In this document: one piece after another, positions 9,981 through 21,538 of the stretch
Layout of the letters: every line of letters begins with the position of its first letter
How positions within the stretch are numbered: position 1 is the first letter of the stretch
Source: Asterias amurensis
Lineage: Eukaryota > Echinodermata > Asteroidea > Forcipulatida > Asteriidae
NCBI RefSeq assembly: GCF_032118995.1
Contig: NC_092657.1
Coordinates: 9,115,391 to 9,179,390, forward strand
Direction: 5' to 3'
DNA: 64,000 nucleotides
Notes under the pieces: generated by a model
Seen by the model: only the letters and a program-made list of their open reading frames with translations
The model's database searches: none
Told to the model about the DNA's origin: nothing
Program-made: the position numbers and the translations under genes

Positions 9981-10954
9981 GTAGTGACTTATATTGCTAA
10001 ATATATTTGTCAGGCAACAGCCGTTTATTTTGGTACAGAAAACATGTACATTGTATATATTTGCTACATGAAACTGCAGTTGACTTTTTCCATGTGCTTC
10101 AGCTTTTTGCATGGGCAACACCATCTTGTTTTATGAAGTCAACAGATGAACATGCATCATTTTATTGCTCCACTTTTGGTTTTATAACTTCAGTTAAGTT
10201 TCATTCAAAGGGTATTCAGGAAAACCCTATTTGGCCATTGCTAACACTGTATACTACATATCTTCGCTCCAAGTATTTTGAGGACGAATTCCAGCACCTT
10301 TTTCTGTGGAAAAGCGGAACAATTCTAAATTGCAATTCGTGCCGTTTGACTGTTAATCTTCGTACACGTTTTGACCATCGCTGTGATTCACCATTGGAAG
10401 AGCGGATGGTCATCTTATCAGTACTTTTACGTAAGTAAATTGCCAGTGTTTTACATTTACTTCAGCTTTAAATTAACAGCCTGATAATCTGTTTGTGGTT
10501 TAGCATTAATATTGCAGCAAAACAATAAACTCGAAGGTTATAATTGTAGCGCGACACTGTTGAGATATAGGCACTACCAAATACCTGTCCAAATTCTCTC
10601 TATCTTTCTCTCACTCAAAATTTCATGATCCTTCTTCCTATGTGAGACTACTGCCACTCCCTAAAATCTTGCATACCACGACTTCATGCAAAGTAGCTCA
10701 ATCATTCAATGCACAATTCCTAATTATTTACACCAACCTGTGTGGCCAAACAAGTACAAAGGAAAGTGAAGGCACTGACCTCCGCACTTCTATTCATAAA
10801 CCAAGTTACGAGATTGGCATAATAACAACAGTTCACAACTTTTGGGGAGAAAAATGCATATTCATTAGTGGATCTGCCCCTGTAAACTTAAACATACATA
10901 TTCATTAGTATATCTGCTCCTGCAAAATAAACACTAACATTAGAGGGGGGGGGG
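9981..10954. other. No recognisable gene
   Basis: A 143-codon plus-strand frame (10007-10438) ends next to a GTAAGTA donor-like site, but its product is unlike any family I know. Near 10855-10920 a short TGCATATTCATTAGT motif occurs twice. Otherwise nothing. Confidence 0.3.
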
Positions 10955-11740
10955 AATTCTGACAGCTGTATCCACACCATTTAAGTTTAGTATATACAAC
11001 AGTTTTTGGAAAGTCAAGCCGTTTCATCCGCAGCTCATGAAGCAATGGTTGCAGAATGTAATCAAAGGACTCATCAGGCGAATTCTTTACCCCTGTAGAT
11101 GGTGGTAATTTTTGTGCTGAAAGTTGGATGTTTGGCCTGTCAACAAACGAGGAAGATAATCCTGGTATTTTTCATTCTTTGTGATGACTGAAATGTGTTT
11201 CGCATTGTTAAGGATGTTGTAGCAGTCATTGCAAGAACATTGGCAGACGGGAAGATTGCACGCAGTTTGCCTAATTCTCCAAAAGCTGGTCGAAAAGATG
11301 GTCCCCAAGTTGCTATGCAGTGTGAGTCATCAACGACTATGAAGACATTCCTAGTTTGAAGATGCGAATATTGTCACAACTTCTGCAGAAATAAATTGTT
11401 CGGGATGTACTTTGACATACGTCGGATTATCTGACAAGTCATGCTCTTCCTGTAACTCCGGTTGTTTACTTGATTTCTTTTTTAAAACGCTGACAGAACA
11501 TGCTTTGTGGCCCGAAGCACATGATTTCTCATTAATAATTGCACCCAGAGGTGAAATTACTAAAATAAGTGGTTCGTCTGTGGTCTTGACGTTTATGATA
11601 ATCAACGAAGGAATTGCACACGAAAGGAATGAGGTCGAAAATCAGCGATTTACCAGAACCAGTTGGTAGAACAGCTAAAACATCTTACTTCTTTAAAACT
11701 AGAGCGTCGAGCGAATTAATCTGCTTGGGCTTAAAACAGG
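10955..11740 (-). pseudogene. RecQ-like DNA helicase fragment, decayed
   Basis: On the minus strand the helicase motifs appear in order across three frames. They are a Q-motif stretch (FKPKQINSLDALVL), Walker A (DVLAVLPTGSGKSLIFDLIP, near 11648-11680), motif Ia (LVISPLGAII), motif II (VVDDSHCIATWGPSFRPAFG, near 11310-11345), motif III (LAMTATTS), and the start of the second RecA domain (DFPKTVVYTKLKWCGY). RecQ enzymes unwind DNA, and motif II is normally DEAH. Here it reads DDSH, so the catalytic Glu is Asp. At least two stops and two frameshifts are present, and the RQC/HRDC parts are missing. Short RecQ-like genes of this kind are multicopy in some invertebrates. I cannot tell a host paralogue from a transposon passenger. 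Confidence 0.65.
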
Positions 11741-11870
11741 AAATCTGGCGATTGAGACCTTTATTGTGAAGTTGTAACGAGCGTTTCCACAGTAAGCACT
11801 GTAAAATACCCGCCATTACAGCATGACCTGCAAGCTTACAGGAAGTTGTGACCTGTGTCACTGGGGTCAA

Positions 11871-14079
11871 ACAAAATTAACCAATGAGCGTGCTTGACAC
11901 GTTTGCCCATCCCAGCGCTTAAGGCAAGGCGCTGGGGACGAGCGAAAGTGGAGCCTTACATGTTTGTGACAATGACCTATTCGTATACTAATTATCGATA
12001 GAGTTTCTTATACCGCTCTCTTAGATCAGAGTGTCTACACTAGTGGATAGATTGTTCACTACTCCTTGTAATCTTTTGCTTTTATTTGGTACTTTAGCCG
12101 TGGTTTCACAGGTCATTAACCCCTCTTTTCTTGTATTATGTAATATGGGGGTACTAGTAGGGTGTAATAGTGGAGTGTGGAAATGTGTGTTTTGCAAGGG
12201 GACAGACCTTGTGACAGTTGACTGAGAATCCGGTCAGCATTTTGTATTGCTGCGTGATGTGGGTTTGATTTTGCCCAAGTTTTGTGCCGGTTTTGCTTCT
12301 GCGATCGTCTACGGATGAGAAACCACGGCTTTTAAGTGGGGACTGGTAATCTGGTTGCCTGAGACAGAGGACACCCTTGGAGCCACTACCGTTGAGGGCG
12401 CTAGATGCGACCGAGTAGTCGGGCTAACCCCCCCCCCCCCCCCCTGTGAACTGTGGCTGTGTGCTAAATGTGTTGTGTAATAATTTGAGGACAGACAGCG
12501 AACCTCACAAATATCTTTTGGATTAAGATGAACTGAATACCGAAATGAACTATAAGTAAGATACTGTGGTGATGGTATTTCAGTAATGTATAGTTATTAT
12601 TGTGCTTACATTAATTGTTTTGGACCGAGGTTTGGTTAAACCTTGTATCCTTAATATACTTGGTACAAGCAACAATTAACGGGTCTGCCGAGCCAGTACT
12701 TTTATTATTGCGTTTTGGTTATAACAAGAACAGCGACAAGTGCATTTCCTTTTTATTGTGTGACCATTTGTTTTGGTAAAGCTCTGTGTTAGTAGTATAC
12801 TTGGCCGTAACAAATACTACGGGGTCCAACATCAATAACGTAGCCTTGATTTATGGGGGTTGTGAGGGATGAAACAATTGATCATGAATATGTTTATTAT
12901 TTTGCATTGTTTATTTATTAAGTTTATTTAATTGTACTTACAATTCTACCGTGTGAGTTTTTCTGTCGTCACTTTAAGTAGGCAAACAGCCGGTAAAATT
13001 TATTGTTGCTGTGCGTTTAGGACGGCTTGTGACAATGTTTCTAAGTTTTAGTCGAGGGAGAGGAGACTCTGCTTGGCAAGTCAATCCACAAGCATTTTAT
13101 CTAGGGGGACTGATCATCGCGCACAGAGAGGCAAAGTTTTGCCTTGATTTTAGGGACACCTTGAAAACAGTCTGTCCTCTGATATAAAAATTATGATGTT
13201 TAATTATTTTTACTTTTTGCTTTGAGCCACCGAAGATGGGACTCAATTTTGAGGAGGGGGCCACCAGTCTGCATTATAATGGTCTGGTAAAAGCTGAAGT
13301 TAGGGAAAAATTTACATTGTAGGCCCCATCTAAAAATTTGGAAAGCCTAGTGATTGGGGATTGTGGATGTATATCATCATGGTAGACATAATACAAGCCT
13401 GAATTTCAGATGTAAATTTCAGGTTTACAGTAGACTACAGCAGTGGCAGGCCTTACCATGTAATTAATGGCAGTGTAGTCACAAGTGACTGATTACTTTT
13501 ACACTAACTTCAACAGGTAGCATAAGTAGAAGGGCTACCTTTTGTTCAAAGAATTATTGAACAAAATGAAAACACACTTGAATTCTCTTCCAATACAATA
13601 AAACAAAGTGCCTATGCTACTTTATCATTAATAGTCACACAAATCGAGAGTACTACAAAAATCTAAATCATTGTTGTACCATGGGTCCAATAAACTATTT
13701 AGTTAATTTCTTAGGACTTCTTTCTAGAAGCAGTGAACCCCTATATAGCATAATTGTTGGTAGAGTGGTTATGAGTGAGTCAGACCTGTAGATTACTTAA
13801 GCACAAGGGAAACACGCTATACCCTGTGTACCTTTCCTTATCATTAAACATTCCACATTGTTTGTATCATTGCCTATTACATGGGGCAATGGATATGGTG
13901 TGGATATCATCAGCATGGCTATCAGCAAAATAAAACCAATATTGGCATTGTTATTTTCTAGTAGCCAGTGGATGGGTGAGGTCTTTTATTAGGGCCTCAT
14001 GTCATCCAGATAATGGTTTTCAAATATAATAGGCATTCTCTCTTAAATCATCTACAGCTAGTAATACAGTATGTAAATC
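11871..14079. other. 2.2 kb without recognisable genes
   Basis: It contains a poly-C run (12428-12445), scattered AT-rich stretches and a small inverted repeat around 13543-13566 (TTGTTCAAAGAATTATTGAAC). I see no coding or RNA gene signal. Confidence 0.4.
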
Positions 14080-16135
14080 ATGCACAGAAAAGACAGCTGT
14101 CTGGCCCATGGATACAAGTTGCTGCTGCATTATGTGCAGGTGATCACCACAGAGCAAAACAGCATGTCATATCTAGACCTGCCTATTGATGTCTACCACA
14201 CAATTGTGGACAATGGCATTAGCAGTGTCAAACCTACAAAGAGAGGAGTTCGTGCTTTCTGCAAATGTCAAAATCCCATCTCTGTTGTACAATTACACAG
14301 GAACAAGTACATGAACATTGCCTGTCTTGAACCTGCACGTCCACGGTGTCTTCGAAAGAGTCCATTGACTGGTTTACATCCCACAACTAAGAATGCAGTC
14401 TGTACGCAATAAGACAGAACTTCTTGAGACTTGCATTCTTCACAACTGCCTGGACATATTCATCATAACAGAAACATGGGTGCCAAAAAGCGACCACGTG
14501 ACACTCTACGAACTAACACCACCCGGCTACGTAAGCCACTCTATGCCAAGAAATGGCAGAGTTGGTGGAACAGCCATTGTCGGCAAGCTTTTGCTCGGTG
14601 CATCTTAACAACCCATACGGAAATTTCGCAGTTTTGAATGTGCTGAACTGGATTTGAAGTTCAATGAACAGAACCTGGGAATTGTCGTCATTAATCAACC
14701 ACCTCCATCAAGGAAACATGAACTGACACAAGGTATGTTCCTGAATGATTTTCCAATTGTCCTGGATGAACTAGCACAATCAACCGCCAATTTCCTACTT
14801 GCTGGCGACTTCAACATTAACGTCGACAGTCTAAATCCCGAGTCAATCAAATTTGCCAACCTTCTAGAGACTGCTGATCTGGTTCAGCATGTACGTGGAG
14901 AAACTGACATGTCAGGACATACACTTGATCTCGTCATTACAAGAGTGGGATCGCAACTTGTCAAGGAAATTCAAGTGGACACATTTCTGTCGGATCATGC
15001 AGCAATTTCTTTTACCTGTTGCCTCAACACGTTCTTATCAAGGAGGTGACTTACAGAAAACTCTGGGACATCAATGTAGACACTTTCTCAGTTCTTGGTC
15101 CTGTTCTCTTTATAACACTCTACCAATAGGCGACATCGTTAGACACCACAACGTCAAGTTTTATCTATATGCCGATGATACCCAGCTCTACATACCCTTC
15201 ATTCCTGGTGTAACCGCAGATGAGTCCTTCAAGCAGATGCACAACTGTGTCAGCCATATTCAAACGTGGATGAGTCATAATTTCCTGCGACTGAATGCGG
15301 AGAAGACACAGGTTTTTGTTTTGGGATCGCGACATGACCATGCAAAGTTTACTTCGCAACAGTTCTCAATCAACAACCATGATCTGTCCGCCTCCAAAAG
15401 TGCAAATACTCTGGGAGTTGTGTTCGACAAGCTGTTCAACATGGAATCACACATCTCAACCGTGTGCAAATGCGCTAACTTCCATTTCGTAACATAGCCA
15501 GAATTTGCATATACTTGTCTCTGGATACAGCTGAAAAGTCATCCGTGCTCTGGTCTCCTCCCGCTTGGATTGTTGCAACTCGCTCTTGGTTAGGCTTCCA
15601 GCTACATCTACTTCTCGTCTCCAACGTGTTCACACTAATGCCCCTCTAATCGTTGTCCAAGCCAGAAAATACGATCACATTTCGCCAGTCCTAAGACGCC
15701 TACATTGGCTCCCCATCGCAAAGAGGATCACCTTCAAAATCTGCCTCCTTGCGTTAAAAGTTCTGCATGGACAAGCCCCACAGTATCTTTGTGAACTCAT
15801 CTTCACTAAGCACAGCAGTCGTGCTCTACGAACCACTGGATCTCACTTGCTGGTAGAGCCAAGGTCTAGAACAATTCGTTACGGAGACGGGCTTTTGCCA
15901 AAGCTGCTCCTGCCCTTTGGAATAAGCTCCCAGTCTCACTTCGCCAAACAACATCTCTCAATAACTTTAAGAGGGAACTGAAAACACACTTGTTTACTTT
16001 GACTTTCATTGGGTTTCATTATGTTTTGTTTATTCTTCAATTTCTATTGTATAATGTTTTCATTTTGTGTAGGCGCCTTGATAGATTTTCTCGAAAAGTG
16101 CGCATTATAAATCCATATTATTATTAATGTTAATA
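14080..16135 (+). mobile_element. L2/CR1-group LINE with internal deletion
   Basis: The order is: an N-terminal region (YLDLPIDVYHTIVDNGI, KPTKRGVRAF), an APE-type endonuclease (QSVRNK, IITETWVP, GDFNINVDS, HTLDLVIT, LSDHAAIS; about 14390-15050), then a jump directly to the late RT (GPVLF, then [11 protein letters not shown] at about 15160-15195), thumb and C-terminal domain (RLHWLPIAKRITFKI) to about 15980. The 3' UTR ends in GTGCGCATTATAAATCC and an ATTATTATT tail near 16135. About 250 residues between the linker and RT motif 4 are absent at about 15060-15110, and several frameshifts are present. The LINE family is as for 7590-9160 but the sequence is different. Confidence 0.85.
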
Positions 16136-16140
16136 TTATT

Positions 16141-17040
16141 AGAAGGAAGCCAAAGAGGACATCACAGGCAGTTTTATTCAATCTGTTGTTGAAGAAGCTG
16201 ATAACCTTTGTGATCCACATAACCACTCTCTTTTCCGTGAATCCACCATTGAATACCTCAACAAGTTCAACTTGTCCCAACAAGACCTCGAACTGCAACT
16301 GAAAGCACCATTGCTGTTATCAACTCTTCATGCTGTTGCAGAAAACACTCGCATAAAACGAAATGTTAAGAAAACCAAAACGCTCATCCCAGGTGTGACA
16401 ACACTGCTGCTGGCATTCTCCTTAACTGCAGGTCACAAAATATTAATGAACATCAAGTGTTGATATCGCTTGTTTAAAAAAAAAAGTGCAAAGTTGTCTG
16501 CCTTCCAGCATCCTCAAAACATCTGCACATATAATAAAACAGTTATGCGACGGCATGTAGATTTTGGAGATGATTTGACAAGGATGTTAAACAGTGGGCT
16601 AAGGAAACTTCCGAGGCTGTATGTCATGAACGACAACTACAAGACAGTTGCAGTAAAGAACTAGTTGAAGAATTTAATAAAAGCCGGTCTGACATGGGTT
16701 ATCAATTTGCATGGACATTGTAGATGTTATTGTCCATCCCCGCTACACATCAATAAAAAAAGCATAGTACAGATCATCACATGGTCCAGATGATTGGCAT
16801 AAAAAACAGTCAAATCACATCACTTGCCAAATGATGTACAAATAACTGTGGATAAAATCGATGTTTCAGAGTTTCTCCCAACTGTGTCAGACAACATTAA
16901 ATTGAAGCAAAATTGTATCGCACATGTCGGTAATATCATTTGCGAGAACATTCCAACACTGAACTGGATTAAAGCACATATCACCAGCTAAACAACTCGT
17001 CTATGGAACCCCGCCAACGAGCACGGTTTGGTATGTTTCA
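16141..17040 (+). pseudogene. DUF6589-like gene relic
   Basis: Directly after the LINE tail an open stretch reads KEAKEDITGSFIQSVVEEAD and continues with LIPGVTTLLLAF to a TGA at about 16463. It resumes as CTYNKTVMRRHVDFGDDL and later as VQITVDKIDVSEFLPTVSDN and ENIPTLNWIKAHI. In DUF6589-type proteins of invertebrates the same order occurs: an IPG-x-x-x-L helix, a DFGxD region, a 'DNVDxxVHxRxxS' block and a long helical tail. The assignment is from memory of that family. At least three frame breaks are seen, and the C-terminal half is missing. Function unknown, possibly transposon-derived. Confidence 0.4.
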
Positions 17041-17330
17041 CTGCAACACCAAAAGATTCCAAAACAGCCCCTTGCCCTACCTCACCAAGCTCTTGAACTC
17101 CTTACATGTAATTGCTTAATTTTCTGGTCTTAAATGTATACAAATGTAGTGAACCTGTGTTCATATCTGGCAGGTCATTGTTTTTGTGTTTTTTTTATCA
17201 AATGTTCATTATGTATTTTCTATTGTAAAGCTGTTTATGTAATATTTTTTAATTATTGTAAATTATGCCGCAATTCAGCGGTATGCTGCGATGGCATTTT
17301 TTTAATAAATAAACCAACTTAAATACACCA
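17041..17330 (+). other. Possible 3' tail of a retroposon
   Basis: T-rich sequence with TTATGCCGCAATTCAGCG-type text followed by AATAAATAAACC. It resembles the untranslated end of a non-LTR element or gene. No coding signal. Confidence 0.25.
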
Positions 17331-17640
17331 AGTGAGAAGACTGGTCTTTGACAGTTACCAATAGTGTCCACTGTCTTTAAAAGCCATGGGACAATGTACA
17401 CAGTATTTAAAGGAACACATTGCCTTCGGGCTGCGCTTTGTTGGGCGTTTTTGGGCTATGACAAGCGTTTGATGTAAAATGATTACGGTTGGAAAGATGT
17501 TAAAAAAGTAGAATATAATGATCTACACAAACATGCCTTAGAAATGCTTCGCTTTTGCTAACTTTCTCGAAACAAAACGCTCCGCCATTTATGGGGGTCA
17601 AGATTTTGACTCCCATAAATGGCCGCCAAATTCACTAGTC
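17325..17640. repeat. Fragments of two palindromic MITE families
   Basis: 17325-17390 carries ACCAAGTGAGAAGACTGG and ACCAATAGTGTCCACTG, one end of the 'GTGGACACTATTGG' family seen at 24.5, 26.4, 33.1 and 47.1 kb. From 17410 the 'AAAGGAACACxTTGCC' family begins (compare 32765 and 46753) and includes the inner palindrome around GACTCCCATAAATGGCC. Confidence 0.6.
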
Positions 17641-18639
17641 TTATTTCCAGTCGCAGCCATTGAACTATACGACTGAGCAATTATTAACAATTTTACGAAC
17701 CCCATTTGTATCTATCTCTTCCTCTATGGTTACTCCAATCACAAAAACAGTTCATGAACAAAAATAAAAGGGCCTACGTTGAATTAACTTTTTATTAAAC
17801 TATCTAAGCAGCAATTTCAGCCCACGTCCCGGGGCCGAGCGGCTGCCGTCCAGCGGGCCATAATCCCCCGCGGCCAGACCTCCCCCCAGACGCAGTGAAC
17901 TCCCCGTTCTTGCTCGTACGATGTAGGATTTTAGCGGGGCCAGTCTAGTAATGCAAACACTTTGTACATGAAAGAATGTCTGGTACCCGTATTACTAATA
18001 AGTGCATGTGATTCTGTAGTCGTGTGTCTCTTTTTGCCTCGGGCCTTTGCAGCAAAAAGACGAGATTATTTAATACTAACTAGCGAGTGGAGTTGAAAAT
18101 GGACGTGCCATGACCTCCCACACCAAAACTACAGCTAGAGAATTCATCCTCTCAATAAAACATCTGCTCAGACATGTCAGAGGCCTTACCGTGTTTACCG
18201 TAAGTATGCAATTGCGAGTCACATATACCCCACAGTTCGATTTTAGATACAAAATTACAGGGACTTTACTTCTCTGTCCTTTCTCTATGCTGTTTGCATG
18301 TACATGTAGAGTCACAGGGCAACAGGACAGTGGTGTCTATTACTAATACTAATGTCCATTGCCATAGGATAGATGTCACTTGTCTTATTTGCCAACATGA
18401 TCCTTTCGGGGTTATATATTCATTATTTTATAAAATAATGTTTATGTCTGTTATGGGGATGTAATTCCTTGACCTTGGTCTTGGACGGTACTATTTGAGG
18501 TAGCTCCTGTTTACATTGCTCAGAATCATTTGACAGCAAAAACTTACTGTGCGATGCATTTGAACAGGGAGCACATACTTATACTGAAAATGGTAGTTGG
18601 CAAGGAAAGCTAAAATAAAGTAATAATGAAGTTTCCATA
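17641..18639. other. No recognisable gene
   Basis: A GC-rich patch (17825-17945) stands out from AT-rich surroundings, with CCCCGCGGCCAG-type text, but no frame or motif is supported. Short opposing frames at 18076-18346 have no family match. Confidence 0.35.
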
Positions 18640-18800
18640 GGCCCTTTTCGAAACCACGGCTTCGGCTTTGGATTCGGCTTCAGACTCTGTCCTCTTATCT
18701 GAATCACTACGCAAAGCACGCTCAGTATTGTCCAAACATCTGCGGGGCCAAGCTAGCCCGAGCTGAATCCAAAGCCAAAGCGGTGGTTTCGAAAAGGGCC
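18640..18800. repeat. 161-bp MITE, TIRs GGCCCTTTTCGAAACC
   Basis: Inverted ends of about 40 bp (GGCCCTTTTCGAAACCACGG ... and its complement ending at 18800) enclose about 80 bp. ATA flanks both sides (18637-18639 and 18801-18803), a possible 3-bp target duplication. Confidence 0.75.
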
Positions 18801-19034
18801 ATAGTCTGGAAGAACTCTTTTCAAAATTAAAAACAGAATCAGAAACAGGGAACAATTTCATTATTTTGTAACATTTTTGTATCACTTGATTCCCAGGTGA
18901 CAGTGAAAGTTGGGTGATGATGTGATTATTGAAGCCAGTATGGACAAGAAAGAGTACACATACATCAAAGAAGTTTTCTAAGCACGGTTAGATGACAACC
19001 AGCTTCTTCGCAGGACAGGAAAACTCTGCTAAAT

Positions 19035-19427
19035 TAGGCCTGGGCGACCAGTGAAAGTTACTAATCGAGTCGCACCTCCATCCAATAGTTTCGACTACGA
19101 CACTAGTCGCGACAAATTTTAGTCGCGACAAATTTTTAATTATCAAGATGCACTGTGGCAATGTGTGCCGCAAGCACAATATAGTCTAATTCAAGCGGAA
19201 AAGATTGAAGATTTGTGTCACTGATGTCTGACTGTGTTCTGTAAGTAACTTATGTTGTCATGAATAGTCATGAGCGACTAAATTGGTTCACCAAACAGGT
19301 AGACGCAACTATTTTTGAAGTAGTCGTGACTATTTTTGTAGCACGTTTAACCGAATAGTTGAAAACAATAGTCACGACTCGACTAATGATTCAATAGTTG
19401 GAGTCTGACACTAGTCGCCCAGGCTTA
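19035..19427. repeat. hAT-type non-autonomous element, about 393 bp
   Basis: The ends TAGGCCTGGGCGACCAGTG and the complement of TAAGCCTGGGCGACTAGTG are inverted repeats, and longer subterminal ACTAGTCG motifs recur inside. The flanks CTGCTAAA and CCGCTAAT agree in six of eight positions, consistent with an aged 8-bp hAT target duplication. Non-coding. Confidence 0.65.
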
Positions 19428-19464
19428 CCGCTAATGGTGCAAGGATGGCTTCTACCCGCAGCCC

Positions 19465-19512
19465 GCCACCCCCCCCCCCCCCCCCCCCCAATACCACCAC
19501 CACTACTACCAA
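19465..19512. repeat. Poly-C run and ACC-rich low complexity
   Basis: Over 20 cytosines followed by (ACC/ACT)n. Apparent open frames across it are artefacts. Confidence 0.8.
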
Positions 19513-19679
19513 CAGAAGAACTTGTAGCAAAAACACAAATTCAAATTTTCCACTTCTTAAATTTAATTTCCATGTAACTTTCCACATTTTGGCTACAAAA
19601 TTGTCTGTACAGGTGTGCATAAGACATAAGGTCAGTGCATTATGAGCATTATTGGCAAGTTCTAGAGCTTCTATGTAAT

Positions 19680-20055
19680 CAAAGAGAATCTTTGTCACAA
19701 ATTTATAGGAACTTTATAAAACAATATGGACAATTCACAGCAGTACACAATGTAATTGCAAACATTAATTAAATTTGTCTTTTGTCAAAGAACACTAGAG
19801 TCCCATGCAGTATCCTTAGTAATAGTTGGTGTATCTCCTCAATATTTATGCATAAAATAATAAACCTGTGACAATTTGGGCTAAATTTGGCAATAAAAGC
19901 TGCAAGAAACAGTGAAAGAAAACACCATTGCTGCAGTATAGAAACAAGTCCTTTGACATGCCTCTCATCATGTAGACTTTATCAAGTGAGTTTTATGATC
20001 ACAAATTAGTAATTACCAATATAAGTCCCTTTAGAGAGACCAATGCCTTAGATCG
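19680..20055 (+). repeat. Dispersed repeat, about 380 bp, copy 1
   Basis: It matches the reverse complement of 42907-43312 along its whole length. Shared blocks include AGAGAATCTTTGTCACAAAT at the start, TTGGTGTATCTCCTCAATAT in the middle, and AGAGAGACCAATGCCTTAG at the end. A fragment of the 'AAAGGAACAC' MITE family follows at 20056-20158. Non-coding. Confidence 0.75.
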
Positions 20056-20576
20056 AGTGATTTGGTTGTAAAATGCATATGGCTAGAAAGGATGTTTTAA
20101 AAGTAGAATACAATGATCAACACAAGTATGACTTGAAATTGGGTGGTGTTCCTTTAAAACTTTTACTTATTCGAACTAACATGGTCTGCTAGTCAACAAC
20201 ATGACTAGTTCTAAAACATCATTCTGACCATGCATTTCATAACAGGCATATGGTTTGAAATCAAAATATACTTGCAAGGGTTAAGGTTAAAAAATTGAAA
20301 TGGCACCGTGTTTATCAAACTTATGAATCTATGATCTATGTCTCTTTATGAATACAGAATAAAGATATTTCAGATAAATTTATTTGAATACAGATTGTTT
20401 ACGTTTTTGCATTTTGTTGTTCTAGTGTGTTTTTTGTTACAAAATATCGAAATCTCAAATAAATAATACAATAAACATGATGTTTGTAGAAACAATTGGC
20501 CATGTACTTCAAATTAAACTAAATCATATGTCGTTGTGATGAAAACAATCTCTGCTCACATCACATTCAATGATTT

Positions 20577-20842
20577 ATTAATTTTGGTTTTTACCCATAC
20601 ACCGATTTGTGTAATAGCACTGTATACTCAGTACTTCCCGAGTCCTGTGAAAAAATATCACAGGCATGTTACTCGGGTGGGATTCGAACCCACGACCCTT
20701 GCAATTCTAGAGCAGTGTCTTACCAACTAGACTACCGAGGTTGCCCGGCAGCTAGAGGCAGTTCGAATCCTATGTTTTTGCAGCGTATACAGTGCTATTA
20801 CACACATCGGTGTATGGGTAAAAAACCAAAGTTAATATTCTT
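20577..20842. repeat. tRNA-like sequence inside long inverted repeats
   Basis: Arms of about 55 bp (TTTTTACCCATACACCGAT ... CACTGTATAC and the complement) bound a 266-bp unit. On the minus strand, 20742-20669, the centre reads as a tRNA: CTCGG and CCGAG acceptor halves, a GTCT/AGAC D-stem with TAGTTGG, and a GTGGG-TTCGAAT-CCCAC T-arm (B box GGTTCGAATCCC). The anticodon stem is weak. It resembles a tRNA-derived SINE head caught in a foldback. A working tRNA gene is unlikely. Confidence 0.6.
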
Positions 20843-21401
20843 TATCCCCGATGCAAATTTAACATCTATTATATTCACCGATTTGTTGACATAAGTAATG
20901 TGCAAAAAAAAAATAATAATAATAATAATAAGTTAAAATATTGACATTATGTGTTAATTTAGGAATAAGAATCTACCTGTTTACAACAGGAAATATTGCC
21001 ATTTGTTAAACCTGTTTTGCATAAATCATGTGTACATGAATGTTGAAACAATCTGGAAATATATCCCTGATTTTACAAACACAGTAACCAGGTAGTGTTA
21101 CTCTATTTCCAGTACCATTCTGACACAACACATTGTTGTCTATGAAGGCTGGCTGGGTGGCAAAGTCATTTGTTGTGTACATCATACTCCCCTGGTGTAC
21201 ATGTCATTCCGGTGATGTCGTGCCAACTCTAATGGTGGTCCACAACAAGGTGCCTCAAGATCTTTTCAAATATAAACACAACAATTTTTGAAACAATTAA
21301 CAAAATACAAATTGGTTATTTGTACATGTATATGGAATATAAAACCTGTGCACTTGATTTTTATTCATTAAAGTGACATTTTTGCAAACATTACCTCCTT
21401 G
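20843..21401. other. No recognisable gene
   Basis: Includes an (AAT)n run at 20907-20930. Otherwise AT-rich and featureless. Confidence 0.4.
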
Positions 21402-21538
21402 CAGCCGATTTCACGAAACTTTACGCAACTGCGTGAGTACACTTGCGCAATGTTAATGGCGCAAGTTGCTCCATAAACGTTGCACAAGTGGACTTACGCA
21501 GTTGCGTAAAGTTTTGTGAAATCGGCTGCTGGTCAAAG
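21402..21538. repeat. 137-bp palindromic MITE, TIR CAGCCGATTTCACGAAAC
   Basis: Left arm CAGCCGATTTCACGAAACTT and right arm ending GTTTTGTGAAATCGGCTG pair over about 45 bp (TTACGCAACTGCGT within). A related element with the same GATTTCACGAAAC end lies at 24877-25053. Confidence 0.8.

Noticed and set aside
10007-10438. 143-codon plus-strand frame ending near a donor-like site
   Set aside because: No family match and no partner exon; not supported as a gene.
20669-20742. Functional tRNA gene
   Set aside because: Weak anticodon stem and embedding in long inverted repeats point to a SINE-like relic.
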